Shown: piece after piece, positions 52,651 to 61,709 of the stretch
How the letters are laid out: each line of letters opens with the position of its first letter
How positions within the stretch are numbered: the stretch's first letter is position 1
NCBI RefSeq assembly: GCF_001544755.2
Contig: NZ_FCOF02000023.1
Coordinates: forward strand, 1 to 64,000
Direction of reading: 5' to 3'
DNA length: 64,000 nucleotides
DNA from: Caballeronia catudaia
Lineage (GTDB): Bacteria > Pseudomonadota > Gammaproteobacteria > Burkholderiales > Burkholderiaceae
Program-made: the position numbers and the translations under genes
The notes under the pieces: generated by a model
Databases searched by the model: none
Told to the model about the DNA's origin: nothing
What the model saw: the letters and a program-made list of their open reading frames with translations, nothing else

Positions 52651-54045
52651 ATGAACGTCAGCGTCTTCGATCTGTTCAAGATCGGCATCGGACCGTCGAG
52701 CTCGCATACCGTCGGGCCGATGATCGCGGCATGCCGGTTCGCGTCGCATATCGAGGATGCCAATCTGCTCGGCTTCGTCACCCGCGTGCGTGCTGAGTTG
52801 TTCGGCTCGCTCGGTGCGACCGGCAAGGGTCACGGCACCGATAAGGCCGTGCTGCTCGGTCTCGAAGGCAACCTGCCCGATCTCATCGATCCGGACATCA
52901 TCGCGCCGCGTCTGAAGCAGATCCGCGAGACCAAGCGCCTCAATCTGCTCGGCAAGCACGAAGTGGTGTTCGAAGAGCGCGAGCACATCGGCTTCTATCG
53001 CAAGCTGATGCCGGGCGCGCCGGGAACGAGCATCGTGCACCCGAACGGCATGCGCTTTCAGGCGTTCGACGAGAACGGCCAGTTGCTCGTCGAGAAAGAG
53101 TATTACTCGATCGGCGGCGGCTTCGTCGTGAATCGCGAAGGCGATCGCGTCAACGGTTTGCGCGCGGGCGGCACGGTGCCGCATCCGTTTCGCACCGGCG
53201 ACGATCTGATGCGCATCTGCAAGGAGACAGGTCTGTCTATCGCGGAAGTGACGATGCAGAACGAATGCGCCAATCGCAGCGAGACGGAAGTGCGCGAGGG
53301 CATGCTCGCCGTGTGGCGCGTGATGGCCGCGTGCGTCGAGCGCGGCTGCAAGGAGCGCGGCGAGCTGCCCGGCCCGATGCGCGTGAAGCGTCGCGCGGCC
53401 GACTTGTCGATCCAGTTGCGCTCGCGTTCCGAAGAGTCGCTGCGCGATCCCCTGTCGATGCTCGACTGGGTCAATCTCTACGCGATGGCCGTCAACGAAG
53501 AAAACGCAGCGGGCGGCCGCGTCGTCACCGCGCCGACGAACGGCGCCGCCGGCGTGATCCCCGCCGTGCTGCATTACTACGTGAAGTTCATGCACGGTGC
53601 AAACGATGAAGGCATCGTGCGCTTCCTCCTGACCGCGGCCGCCATCGGCATCATCTACAAGGAAACCGCGTCGATCTCCGGCGCTGAAGTGGGCTGCCAG
53701 GGCGAAGTGGGCGTCGCCTGCTCGATGGCCGCCGCCGCGCTCGCCGCCGTGATGGGCGGCACGCCCGAGCAAGTGGAAAATGCGGCGGAAATCGGCATGG
53801 AGCACAACCTCGGCATGACCTGCGATCCGGTCGGCGGGCTCGTGCAGATTCCGTGCATCGAGCGCAACGCGATGGGCTCGATCAAGGCGATCAACGCGGC
53901 GCGCATGGCGATGAAGGGCGACGGCAAGCATTACGTGTCGCTCGACTCGGTCATCAAGACGATGCGCGAAACCGGCGCCGACATGAAGACGAAATACAAG
54001 GAGACGTCGCGCGGTGGCCTCGCCGTCAACGTCATCGAATGCTGA
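52651..54045 (+). CDS. sdaA: L-serine ammonia-lyase, iron-sulfur type
   Basis: 464-residue single-chain L-serine dehydratase converting serine to pyruvate and ammonia. The beta-domain start is FDLFKIGIGPSSSHTVGPM; the alpha domain has EGCQ-like EVGCQGEVGVACSMAAAALAAVMGG and CDPVGGLVQIPCIERNAMG with the 4Fe-4S cysteines. It stands 43 bases before soxB. Sarcosine breakdown gives glycine, then serine with methylene-tetrahydrofolate, and this enzyme drains serine to pyruvate. Confidence 0.92.
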   Translation: MNVSVFDLFKIGIGPSSSHTVGPMIAACRFASHIEDANLLGFVTRVRAELFGSLGATGKGHGTDKAVLLGLEGNLPDLIDPDIIAPRLKQIRETKRLNLLGKHEVVFEEREHIGFYRKLMPGAPGTSIVHPNGMRFQAFDENGQLLVEKEYYSIGGGFVVNREGDRVNGLRAGGTVPHPFRTGDDLMRICKETGLSIAEVTMQNECANRSETEVREGMLAVWRVMAACVERGCKERGELPGPMRVKRRAADLSIQLRSRSEESLRDPLSMLDWVNLYAMAVNEENAAGGRVVTAPTNGAAGVIPAVLHYYVKFMHGANDEGIVRFLLTAAAIGIIYKETASISGAEVGCQGEVGVACSMAAAALAAVMGGTPEQVENAAEIGMEHNLGMTCDPVGGLVQIPCIERNAMGSIKAINAARMAMKGDGKHYVSLDSVIKTMRETGADMKTKYKETSRGGLAVNVIEC

Positions 54046-54088
54046 ATCGATTGCAAGCACAAACCCCGCACGAAGGAAGAGATACACC

Positions 54089-55333
54089 ATGAGCCGCTAT
54101 TCCATCTTCAGCCTGCTGCGCAACGGCATGTCGTATCACGAGAACTGGGAGCGCCAGTGGCGAAGCCCCGAGCCGAAGCGCGAGTACGACGTGGTGATCG
54201 TCGGCGGCGGCGGTCATGGTCTCGCGACGGCCTACTATCTCGCGAAAGAGCATGGCATCACGAATGTCGCGATTCTGGAGAAGGGATGGATCGGCGGCGG
54301 CAATACGGCGCGCAACACGACCATCGTGCGGTCGAACTATCTGTGGGATGAATCGGCGGCGTTGTACGAGAAGGCGATGAAGCTGTGGGAAGGCCTCTCG
54401 CAAGATCTCAACTACAACGTGATGTTCTCGCAGCGCGGCGTGATGAACCTCGCGCACAATCTGCAGGACGTGCGTGACACGGAACGTCGCGTGAACGCGA
54501 ACCGCCTCAATGGCGTCGATGCCGAGTTCCTGACGCCGCAGCAGATCAAGGAGATCGAGCCGACGATCAACCTCAATAGCCGTTATCCGGTGCTGGGTGC
54601 GTCGATTCAGCGTCGCGGCGGCGTCGCGCGTCACGATGCGGTGGCCTGGGGCTTCGCGCGCGGCGCGGATCGCGCGGGCGTCGACATCATTCAGAACTGC
54701 CAGGTCGTCGGCATTCGCCGCGATGGCAGTCAGGTGACGGGCGTCGATACGACCAAGGGTTTCATCAAGGCGAAGAAGGTCGCCGTGGTCACGGCCGGCA
54801 GCACGACGACGCTCGCCGACATGGCCGGCGTGCGTCTGCCGATCGAGAGTCATCCGCTTCAGGCGCTCGTGTCCGAGCCGATCAAGCCGGTGGTGAACAC
54901 GGTCATCATGTCGAACGCGGTGCACGCGTACATCAGCCAGTCCGACAAGGGCGATCTGGTGATCGGCGCGGGCGTCGATCAGTACGCGGGGTACGGGCAG
55001 CGCGGCAGTTTCCACATCATCGAAGGCACGCTCGAAGCGATCGTCGAGATGTTCCCGGTATTCTCGCGCGTGCGCATGAACCGTCAGTGGGGCGGCATCG
55101 TCGATGTCTCGCCGGATGCGTGCCCGATCATTTCGAAGACCGACGTGAAGGGCCTCTACTTCAACTGCGGCTGGGGCACGGGCGGCTTCAAGGCGACGCC
55201 GGGCTCGGGCTGGGCGTATGCACACACCATCGCGAAGGACGAGCCGCATGCGCTGAATGCGCCGTTCTCGCTGGATCGCTTCTATACCGGTCATCTGATC
55301 GACGAACACGGCGCGGCTGCCGTGGCTCACTAA
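54089..55333 (+). CDS. soxB: Sarcosine oxidase beta subunit
   Basis: 414-residue FAD subunit carrying the amine-oxidising site of heterotetrameric sarcosine oxidase. The FAD-binding motif is VVIVGGGGHGLATAYYLAKEHG, and RNTTIVRSNYLWDESAALYEKAMKLWEGL plus NCGWGTGGFKATPGSGWAYAHTIA are typical. GAAGGAAGAG precedes ATG 54089. First of the soxBDAG set. Confidence 0.95.
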   Translation: MSRYSIFSLLRNGMSYHENWERQWRSPEPKREYDVVIVGGGGHGLATAYYLAKEHGITNVAILEKGWIGGGNTARNTTIVRSNYLWDESAALYEKAMKLWEGLSQDLNYNVMFSQRGVMNLAHNLQDVRDTERRVNANRLNGVDAEFLTPQQIKEIEPTINLNSRYPVLGASIQRRGGVARHDAVAWGFARGADRAGVDIIQNCQVVGIRRDGSQVTGVDTTKGFIKAKKVAVVTAGSTTTLADMAGVRLPIESHPLQALVSEPIKPVVNTVIMSNAVHAYISQSDKGDLVIGAGVDQYAGYGQRGSFHIIEGTLEAIVEMFPVFSRVRMNRQWGGIVDVSPDACPIISKTDVKGLYFNCGWGTGGFKATPGSGWAYAHTIAKDEPHALNAPFSLDRFYTGHLIDEHGAAAVAH

Positions 55334-55353
55334 TCGCACTTGGAGCGAAAAAC

Positions 55354-55653
55354 ATGTTGCTGATCGAATGCCCCTGGTGCGGGCCGCGCGCCGAAACCGA
55401 ATTTTCCTGCGGAGGCGAAGCGGATATCGCGCGCCCGCTCGACACCGAAAAACTCTCCGATAAAGAATGGGGCGATTACCTCTTCATGCGCAAGAACCCG
55501 CGCGGCGTGCATCGCGAACAATGGAATCATGCGCAGGGCTGCCGCCGCTGGTTCAAGGTGCAGCGCGACACAGTCACTTATGAAATTCAAGGCTACGAGA
55601 CGTTCGACCGTCCGCTGGCTGTGATGCAAGACAACGGAGGCACGTCGAAATGA
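55354..55653 (+). CDS. soxD: Sarcosine oxidase delta subunit
   Basis: 99-residue zinc-binding subunit. Cysteines in IECPWCGPR and HAQGCRRWF and nearby histidines form the zinc site. Family sequence WGDYLFMRKNPRGVHREQWNH is clear. It ends by overlapping soxA (ATGA), after a GGAG-led start 20 bases downstream of soxB. Confidence 0.95.
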   Translation: MLLIECPWCGPRAETEFSCGGEADIARPLDTEKLSDKEWGDYLFMRKNPRGVHREQWNHAQGCRRWFKVQRDTVTYEIQGYETFDRPLAVMQDNGGTSK

Positions 55654-58652
55654 GCCAGAAAGACCGACTCGGCATGGGCGGGCGCATCAACCGCGCGATT
55701 CCCGTGACCTTCACGTTCAACGGCAAGACGTATCAGGGCTTCGAAGGCGACACGCTCGCTTCGGCCTTGCTTGCCAATGGCGAGCGCTTCGTCGCGCGTA
55801 GCTGGAAGTATCACCGTCCGCGGGGCATCATCACGGCGGGTGTGGAAGAGCCGAATGCTGTGGTGCAGCTCGAAACCGGCGCATACACCGTGCCGAATGC
55901 GCGCGCCACGGAAGTCGAGCTTTATCAGGGCCTCGTCGCGACGAGCGTGAACGCGAAGCCGAGCATCGAGAAGGATCGCATGGCGGTCAATCAGAAGATC
56001 GCGCGCTTCATTCCCGCGGGCTTCTACTACAAGACGTTCATGTGGCCGCGCAAGCTGTGGCCGAAGTACGAAGAAGTCATTCGCGATGCGGCGGGTCTCG
56101 GCGAAGCGCCGAAGCAACTCGACGCCGATCGCTACGACAAGTGCTTCGCGCATTGCGACGTGCTCGTGGTCGGCGGCGGACCGTCGGGACTGGCTGCCGC
56201 GCACGCGGCGGGTCTGTCGGGCGCGCGCGTGATTCTCGTCGACGATCAACGCGAACTCGGCGGCTCGCTGCTGTCGTGCCGCGCGGAAATCGATGGCAAG
56301 CCTGCATTGCAATGGGTGCAGAAGATCGAAGCCGAATTGCGAAAAATGCCTGACGTGAAGGTACTTTCGCGCAGCACGGCGTTCGGCTATCAGGATCACA
56401 ACCTCGTCACGATCACGCAACGTCTGACCGAACATCTGCCGATATCGCGTCGTCAGGGCACGCGCGAGCTGATGTGGAAAGTGCGTGCGAAGCGCGTGAT
56501 TCTCGCGACCGGCGCGCATGAGCGTCCGATCGTCTTCGGCAACAACGATCTGCCGGGCATCATGCTGGCGTCGGCGGTGTCGACGTATCTGCATCGCTAT
56601 GCGGTGCTGCCGGGCCGTCAGGCGGTCGTGTTCACGAACAACGACGACGCGTATCAATGCGCGCTCGATCTGAAGGCCGCCGGCGCCGAGGTGACGGTCG
56701 TCGATCCGCGTCCGGCCGAATCGAAGGGCACGTTGCCCGCGGCGGCGCGGCGCTACGGCGTGCGCGTGATGAACAACGCGGTCGTTACCGTTGCGCATGG
56801 CAAGTATCGCGTCGCGTCGGTCGAAGTGTCTTCGTATTCGAACGGCCAGGTCGGTCAGAAGCAAGCCGATCTTCCGTGCGATCTCGTCGTGATGTCGGGC
56901 GGCTGGAGCCCGGTGCTGCATCTGTTCGCGCAATCGGGCGGCAAGGCGCACTGGCACGACGAGAAGGCGTGCTTCGTTCCCGGCAAGGCATTGCAGGCGG
57001 AAAGCAGCGTCGGCGCATGCGCGGGTGAGTTCTCGCTGGCGCGTGGCATTCGCTTCGGCGTCGATGCGGGCGCGGATGCGGCGCGCGCGGCGGGCCATAT
57101 CGTCGCGAAGCCGAAGGCCGTGCAGGTCGCCGAAATCGTCGAAGCGCCGATGATGCCGCTGTGGATCGTCGGCAACAAGGAAATGTCGACTCGTGGTCCT
57201 AAGCAATTCGTCGACTACCAGAACGATGTATCCGCTGCGGACATCTATCTCGCTGCGCGTGAAGGCTTCGAATCCGTCGAGCACGTGAAGCGTTATACGG
57301 CGATGGGCTTCGGCACCGACCAGGGCAAGCTCGGCAACATCAACGGCATGGCGATTCTCGCGGGCGCTTTGGGCAAGACGATTCCGGAAACCGGCACGAC
57401 GACCTTCCGCCCGAACTACACGCCCGTGACCTTCGGCACGTTCGCGGGTCGCGAGCTCGGCGAGTTCCTCGATCCGGTGCGCAAGACCGCGATCCACGAA
57501 TGGCACGTCGAGAACGGCGCGATGTTCGAGGATGTCGGCAACTGGAAGCGTCCCTGGTATTACCCGAAGGGCGGTGAAGACATGCACGCGGCGGTTGCGC
57601 GCGAGTCGCTCGCGGTGCGTCAGAGCGTCGGCATTCTCGATGCATCGACGCTCGGCAAGATCGACATTCAAGGCCCGGATTCGGCGAAGCTGCTCAACTG
57701 GATGTACACGAATCCGTGGAGCAAGCTCGAAGTGGGCAAGTGCCGCTACGGTTTGATGCTCGACGAAAACGGCATGATCTTCGACGACGGCGTCACGGTG
57801 CGCTTAGGCGAACAGCACTACATGATGACGACGACCACCGGCGGCGCGGCGCGCGTGCTGACGTGGCTCGAACGCTGGCTGCAAACCGAATGGCCCGACA
57901 TGCGCGTGCGTCTCGCATCCGTGACGGATCACTGGGCGACGTTTGCGGTCGTCGGCCCGAACAGCCGCAAGGTGCTGCAGAAGGTGTGCCACGACATCGA
58001 CTTCGCGAACGCGGCGTTCCCGTTCATGAGCTATCGCGATGGCACGGTGGCGGGCGCATCGGCGCGTGTGATGCGCATCAGCTTCTCGGGCGAGCTTGCC
58101 TACGAAGTGAACGTGCCGGCGAACGTCGGACGCGCGGTGTGGGAAGCGCTGATGCTCGCGGGCGCCGAGTTCGACATCACGCCGTACGGCACGGAAACGA
58201 TGCACGTGCTGCGCGCGGAGAAGGGCTACATCATCGTGGGCCAGGATACCGATGGCTCGATGACGCCTTACGACCTCGGCATGGGCGGACTCGTGGCGAA
58301 GTCGAAGGACTTCATCGGCAAGCGTTCGCTCACCCGTTCGGATACGGCGAAGCAGGGCCGCAAGCAGTTCGTCGGCCTGCTCACCGATGATCCTTCGGTC
58401 GTGCTGCCGGAAGGCGCGCAGATCGTCGCGGGTCCGTTCCAGGGCGACACCGCGCCGATGCTCGGACACGTGACGTCGAGCTATTACAGCCCTATTTTGA
58501 AGCGCTCGATTGCGTTGGCCGTCGTGAAGGGCGGTCTCGAGAAGGTCGGCGAATCGGTTCTGATTCCGCTCGCCAATGGCAAGCGCATCAACGCAAAAAT
58601 CACCAGTTCGGTGTTCTACGACAGCGAAGGAGCACGTCAGCATGTTGAATGA
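55650..58652 (+). CDS. soxA: Sarcosine oxidase alpha subunit
   Basis: 1000-residue subunit. The N-terminus has a ferredoxin-like fold (FEGDTLASALLANGERFVARSWKYHRPRGI), then the NAD-binding Rossmann CDVLVVGGGPSGLAAAHAAGLSG near residue 170. The C-terminal ~390 residues are a GCV_T-type folate-binding domain (SVGILDASTLGKIDIQGPDS, ISFSGELAYEVNVPANVG) that passes formaldehyde to tetrahydrofolate. Full length for the family. Confidence 0.95.
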   Translation: MSQKDRLGMGGRINRAIPVTFTFNGKTYQGFEGDTLASALLANGERFVARSWKYHRPRGIITAGVEEPNAVVQLETGAYTVPNARATEVELYQGLVATSVNAKPSIEKDRMAVNQKIARFIPAGFYYKTFMWPRKLWPKYEEVIRDAAGLGEAPKQLDADRYDKCFAHCDVLVVGGGPSGLAAAHAAGLSGARVILVDDQRELGGSLLSCRAEIDGKPALQWVQKIEAELRKMPDVKVLSRSTAFGYQDHNLVTITQRLTEHLPISRRQGTRELMWKVRAKRVILATGAHERPIVFGNNDLPGIMLASAVSTYLHRYAVLPGRQAVVFTNNDDAYQCALDLKAAGAEVTVVDPRPAESKGTLPAAARRYGVRVMNNAVVTVAHGKYRVASVEVSSYSNGQVGQKQADLPCDLVVMSGGWSPVLHLFAQSGGKAHWHDEKACFVPGKALQAESSVGACAGEFSLARGIRFGVDAGADAARAAGHIVAKPKAVQVAEIVEAPMMPLWIVGNKEMSTRGPKQFVDYQNDVSAADIYLAAREGFESVEHVKRYTAMGFGTDQGKLGNINGMAILAGALGKTIPETGTTTFRPNYTPVTFGTFAGRELGEFLDPVRKTAIHEWHVENGAMFEDVGNWKRPWYYPKGGEDMHAAVARESLAVRQSVGILDASTLGKIDIQGPDSAKLLNWMYTNPWSKLEVGKCRYGLMLDENGMIFDDGVTVRLGEQHYMMTTTTGGAARVLTWLERWLQTEWPDMRVRLASVTDHWATFAVVGPNSRKVLQKVCHDIDFANAAFPFMSYRDGTVAGASARVMRISFSGELAYEVNVPANVGRAVWEALMLAGAEFDITPYGTETMHVLRAEKGYIIVGQDTDGSMTPYDLGMGGLVAKSKDFIGKRSLTRSDTAKQGRKQFVGLLTDDPSVVLPEGAQIVAGPFQGDTAPMLGHVTSSYYSPILKRSIALAVVKGGLEKVGESVLIPLANGKRINAKITSSVFYDSEGARQHVE

Positions 58653-59304
58653 AGTCAAGGCATCCGCGACGGTCGTCGACCGTGCCATCAGCGGACAAGG
58701 CCTCAGTGGCATTTGGCAGGAATCCCCGCTCGTAGGCGCCGATGCGCTCATGAAGTCGCACCAGAGCGCATCGCCGAAAGCGGTTCGCCTGACGGAGCGT
58801 CCGTTCCTCGAACTCGTGAACGTGCGCGGCGATACGCGCGATGCGGCCTTCGTGAAAGCGGTGCAGAACGTGATCGGCTGCGTGCCGCCCGAGAAGGCGA
58901 ACACGATTGCGCGCGGCAACGGCTACACGATGCTGTGGCTCGGCCCCGACGAATGGCTCGTTCGTTCCGATGCCGCGCACGATGCAGCGCGTCCCGCGCC
59001 GCTCGAAGCGAAGCTGCGCGATGCGTTCGTCGGCCAGTTCTCGGCGGCGGTGGATATCGGCAGCGGCTACACGGTGCTCGAAATCGATGGCCCGAAGACG
59101 CGTGAGCTGCTCTCGCGCGGCTGCCCGCTCGACCTTCATCCGAAGGTCTTCGGAGAAGGCCAGTGCGCGCAGAGCCACTTCTTCAAGGCATCGATCACGC
59201 TGACGCCGCTGGGTGGCGATCGCTACGAAATCATCGTGCGCCGCAGCTTTGCCGATTACTTCGTGAAGATCATGCTCGACGCAGCCGAGCCGCTCATCGC
59301 ATGA
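58642..59304 (+). CDS. soxG: Sarcosine oxidase gamma subunit
   Basis: 220-residue subunit with distant GCV_T resemblance (VNVRGDTRDAAFVKAVQNVIG, WLGPDEWLVRS, FSAAVDIGSGYTVLEIDGPKTRELLSRGCPLDLHP). It starts inside the end of soxA and ends over the FolB-like start, so the genes are translated together. Completes the heterotetramer. Confidence 0.93.
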   Translation: MLNEVKASATVVDRAISGQGLSGIWQESPLVGADALMKSHQSASPKAVRLTERPFLELVNVRGDTRDAAFVKAVQNVIGCVPPEKANTIARGNGYTMLWLGPDEWLVRSDAAHDAARPAPLEAKLRDAFVGQFSAAVDIGSGYTVLEIDGPKTRELLSRGCPLDLHPKVFGEGQCAQSHFFKASITLTPLGGDRYEIIVRRSFADYFVKIMLDAAEPLIA

Positions 59305-59735
59305 AACCGTTCGAACCGCTCGAGGTTGGAGGGCAGGGCTGGCGCGTCGTCGTCGATGAGTTGATCGTGAAGACGCGCGTCGGCTTGTACGAGCATGAGC
59401 ATGAAGGTCCGCAGCCCGTTTGCATCGATGCGAGCCTGCGTTATCGCGGGATTCCGGACGAATCGAGCGATGGCCTGATCGACTACGAAGCGTGGTGCAA
59501 TCGCGTCAGCGCGTTTCTCGAAACGAAGCCGCATACGCGTCTGCTCGAAACGCTCGCGGTCGAGATCGCCGCGCTGTCATTCGATGAATGGCCCGCGCTC
59601 GATGCGCTCACGCTCACGCTGCACAAGCCGAAGATTCGCGAAGGCACGAAGCGTCTCGGGCTCGAACTCGACTGGCGTCGCGCGGACTACCATGCGTGGC
59701 GTCTGAAAGCCGCCGCGCGTCACGCGTCCGTGTGA
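59301..59735 (+). CDS. FolB-like dihydroneopterin aldolase homologue in the sox operon
   Basis: 144-residue FolB-family protein (VVVDELIVKTRVGLYEHEHEGPQPVCIDASLRY, TRLLETLAVEIAALSFDEWPALDALTLTLHKPKI). ATG overlaps the soxG stop (ATGA). Its place suggests it supplies or recycles pterin/folate for the folate-dependent sarcosine oxidase; the housekeeping folB is expected elsewhere. Moderate certainty about its reaction. Confidence 0.8.
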   Translation: MKPFEPLEVGGQGWRVVVDELIVKTRVGLYEHEHEGPQPVCIDASLRYRGIPDESSDGLIDYEAWCNRVSAFLETKPHTRLLETLAVEIAALSFDEWPALDALTLTLHKPKIREGTKRLGLELDWRRADYHAWRLKAAARHASV

Positions 59736-59998
59736 TGAATCCGTCACGCGACACCGCCGCGCAGCTTTCCGAACGTGCGTGCAAGAAGCACGATGCGGGC
59801 GCGGCGCTGGCGTTGCTCGATCGGAGCATTGCGCTGAAGCATCGGCGCATTGCGTTGATTCGCTATCTTCATGCGCAGTATCTCAATGCTCCGCTGGAAG
59901 CGCGGCATCACGACTATGTGAAGACGATCGCGGCGCGTCTCAGCGCGGAAGCGTTGACGCAGATCGCCGCTTCGGCGCGCGCCCGCTTCGGCGCATGA
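59735..59998 (+). CDS. Small helical protein at the end of the sox operon, 87 aa
   Basis: ATG overlaps the last base of the FolB-like stop (TGATG), so it is coupled. The product is basic and helical (LSERACKKHDAGAALALLDRSIALKHRRIALIRYLHAQYL). No motif or family recognised. Possibly an accessory assembly or regulatory protein of the sarcosine oxidase operon. Confidence 0.6.
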   Translation: MNPSRDTAAQLSERACKKHDAGAALALLDRSIALKHRRIALIRYLHAQYLNAPLEARHHDYVKTIAARLSAEALTQIAASARARFGA

Positions 59999-60106
59999 CG
60001 TATCCGCGCTGTTCGATGACGCAAATCCTCTGGTGCGGAGAATTATGTTGGCGTCTACTGAAGTCATCTGAACTTACGCGGCGCACGCCGCATCGAGAGG
60101 GATGAC

Positions 60107-61525
60107 ATGTCTATCGCCATGCAACCACGCGCGAGCGCCGCGGCAAGGCTCGAACGCCTGCCGTTTTCCGGGTATCACCGCACGATCTTCATCATCATCG
60201 CGATCGCGTTCTTCTTCGATTCGGTCGATCTCGGCACGATGACTTTCGTGCTCGGTTCCATCAAGACCGAGTTCGGCTTATCGACCGCAACGGCGGGGCT
60301 CGTCGCGAGCGCGAGCTTCTTCGGCATGGTGCTGGGCGCGGCGGTTGCGGGCCTGCTTGCCGATCGCTTCGGAAGGCGGCCCGTGTTCCAGTGGAGCATG
60401 GTGCTGTGGGGTCTTGCGTCGTATCTGTGCTCGACGGCGCAATCCGTCGATGCGCTGATTTTTTATCGTGTGCTGCTGGGCATCGGCATGGGCATGGAGT
60501 TTCCGATCGCGCAGACCCTGCTGTCTGAATTCGTGCCGACGGCATCGCGCGGCCGCTTGATCGCGCTGATGGACGGCTTCTGGCCGCTCGGGTTCATCGC
60601 GTCGGGCGTGGTGTCGTACTTCGTGCTGCCGAAGTTCGGCTGGCGCACGGAGTTCGCGTTGCTCGCGATTCCGGCGGTGTTCGTGCTGATCGTGCGTCGC
60701 GTGGTGCCGGAGTCGCCGCGCTGGCTGGAGCATCGTGGACGCTTCGACGAAGCGGACCGCGTGCTCGCCGATGTCGAAGTGAAGGTGATGAAGGCGAAAG
60801 GCTTGCGCCAGTTGCCGCCGCCTTCGATGCTCGCCGAGCCGCCTGCGCATCGCGGATCGGGAGCGTTTCGCGAGATCTGGAGCGCCGCGTATCGGCGTCG
60901 CACGGTGATGGTGTGGACGCTGTGGTTCTTCGCGTTGCTCGGGTTTTATGGGTTGACGTCGTGGCTGGGCGCGTTGATGCAGCAGGCGGGTTTTGCCGTG
61001 ACGAAGTCGGTGCTTTATACGGTGCTGATTTCGCTTGGCGGCGTGCCGGGGTTCCTGTGCGCGGCGTGGCTCGTCGAGCGATGGGGACGCAAGCCGGCTT
61101 GCATCGCATCGCTTTTGGGTAGCGGCGTGATGGCTTACGTGTACGGACAGACCGCGTTGCATGCCGAAACGCCGACGCTGCTCATCTGCGCCGGGCTCGC
61201 GATGCAGTTCTTCCTTTTCGCGATGTGGGCCGTGCTTTATACCTATACGCCCGAGTTGTACGGGACGGGCGCGCGGGCGACCGGGTCGGGTTTCGCATCG
61301 GCGATCGGGCGTGTGGGGTCGTTGATCGGGCCTTATGTCGTGGGTGTGGTGTTGCCTGTGTTTGGGCAGGGCGGGGTGTTTTCGCTTGGAGCGGCTTGTT
61401 TCGTGGTGGCGGCTTCGGCGGTCTGGATTTTGGGTATCGAAACGAAAGGGCTTGCGCTGGAGACGCTGGTCTCGGAAGCGGAGGAGCAGGAAGGGAGTGG
61501 CGTGCTGGCTTCGGCCAGGGAGTGA
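60107..61525 (+). CDS. MFS transporter, AAHS/sugar-porter-like
   Basis: 472-residue twelve-helix transporter. Signature DSVDLGTMTFVLGSIKTEFGLSTATAGLVAS at helix 1, LLADRFGRRPVFQWSM in loop 2-3, GMGMEFPIAQTLLSEFVP and YTPELYGTGARATGSGFASAIGRVGS near helix 11. It resembles aromatic-acid and related anion symporters. It follows the sox operon but has its own 108-base gap; a terminator follows, so it is probably a separate unit. Confidence 0.85.
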   Translation: MSIAMQPRASAAARLERLPFSGYHRTIFIIIAIAFFFDSVDLGTMTFVLGSIKTEFGLSTATAGLVASASFFGMVLGAAVAGLLADRFGRRPVFQWSMVLWGLASYLCSTAQSVDALIFYRVLLGIGMGMEFPIAQTLLSEFVPTASRGRLIALMDGFWPLGFIASGVVSYFVLPKFGWRTEFALLAIPAVFVLIVRRVVPESPRWLEHRGRFDEADRVLADVEVKVMKAKGLRQLPPPSMLAEPPAHRGSGAFREIWSAAYRRRTVMVWTLWFFALLGFYGLTSWLGALMQQAGFAVTKSVLYTVLISLGGVPGFLCAAWLVERWGRKPACIASLLGSGVMAYVYGQTALHAETPTLLICAGLAMQFFLFAMWAVLYTYTPELYGTGARATGSGFASAIGRVGSLIGPYVVGVVLPVFGQGGVFSLGAACFVVAASAVWILGIETKGLALETLVSEAEEQEGSGVLASARE

Positions 61526-61557
61526 GCGTGCAGGTGGTTGAAGTAGGGCGATTTTGG

Positions 61558-61583
61558 GGCCGCGCTTGCGCGGCCTTTCTTTG
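61558..61583 (+). terminator. Terminator after the MFS gene
   Basis: Eight-base perfect stem GGCCGCGC / GCGCGGCC with a two-base TT between the arms (effectively a tetraloop), followed by TTTCTTTG. Confidence 0.75.
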
Positions 61584-61709
61584 TGTGTAAAGAAATTCGG
61601 GGGATTCGTATGGAGTTGATCTGCTTTTTCCATAAAACTATGGACTACAGATAAAATATACTGCGCATCGTCAAGTGGTTGAGGCTGGGATGATGCGGTA
61701 AGGCAGGAT

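Noticed and set aside
55593..57671. 692-residue open frame on the minus strand
   Set aside because: It is antisense to soxA, rich in Arg/His/Ala, and has no family motifs. It is a GC-rich shadow frame.
61616..61662. Promoter for cas3
   Set aside because: TTGATC and several TA-rich words are present, but no pair has both good match and good spacing, so none is called.
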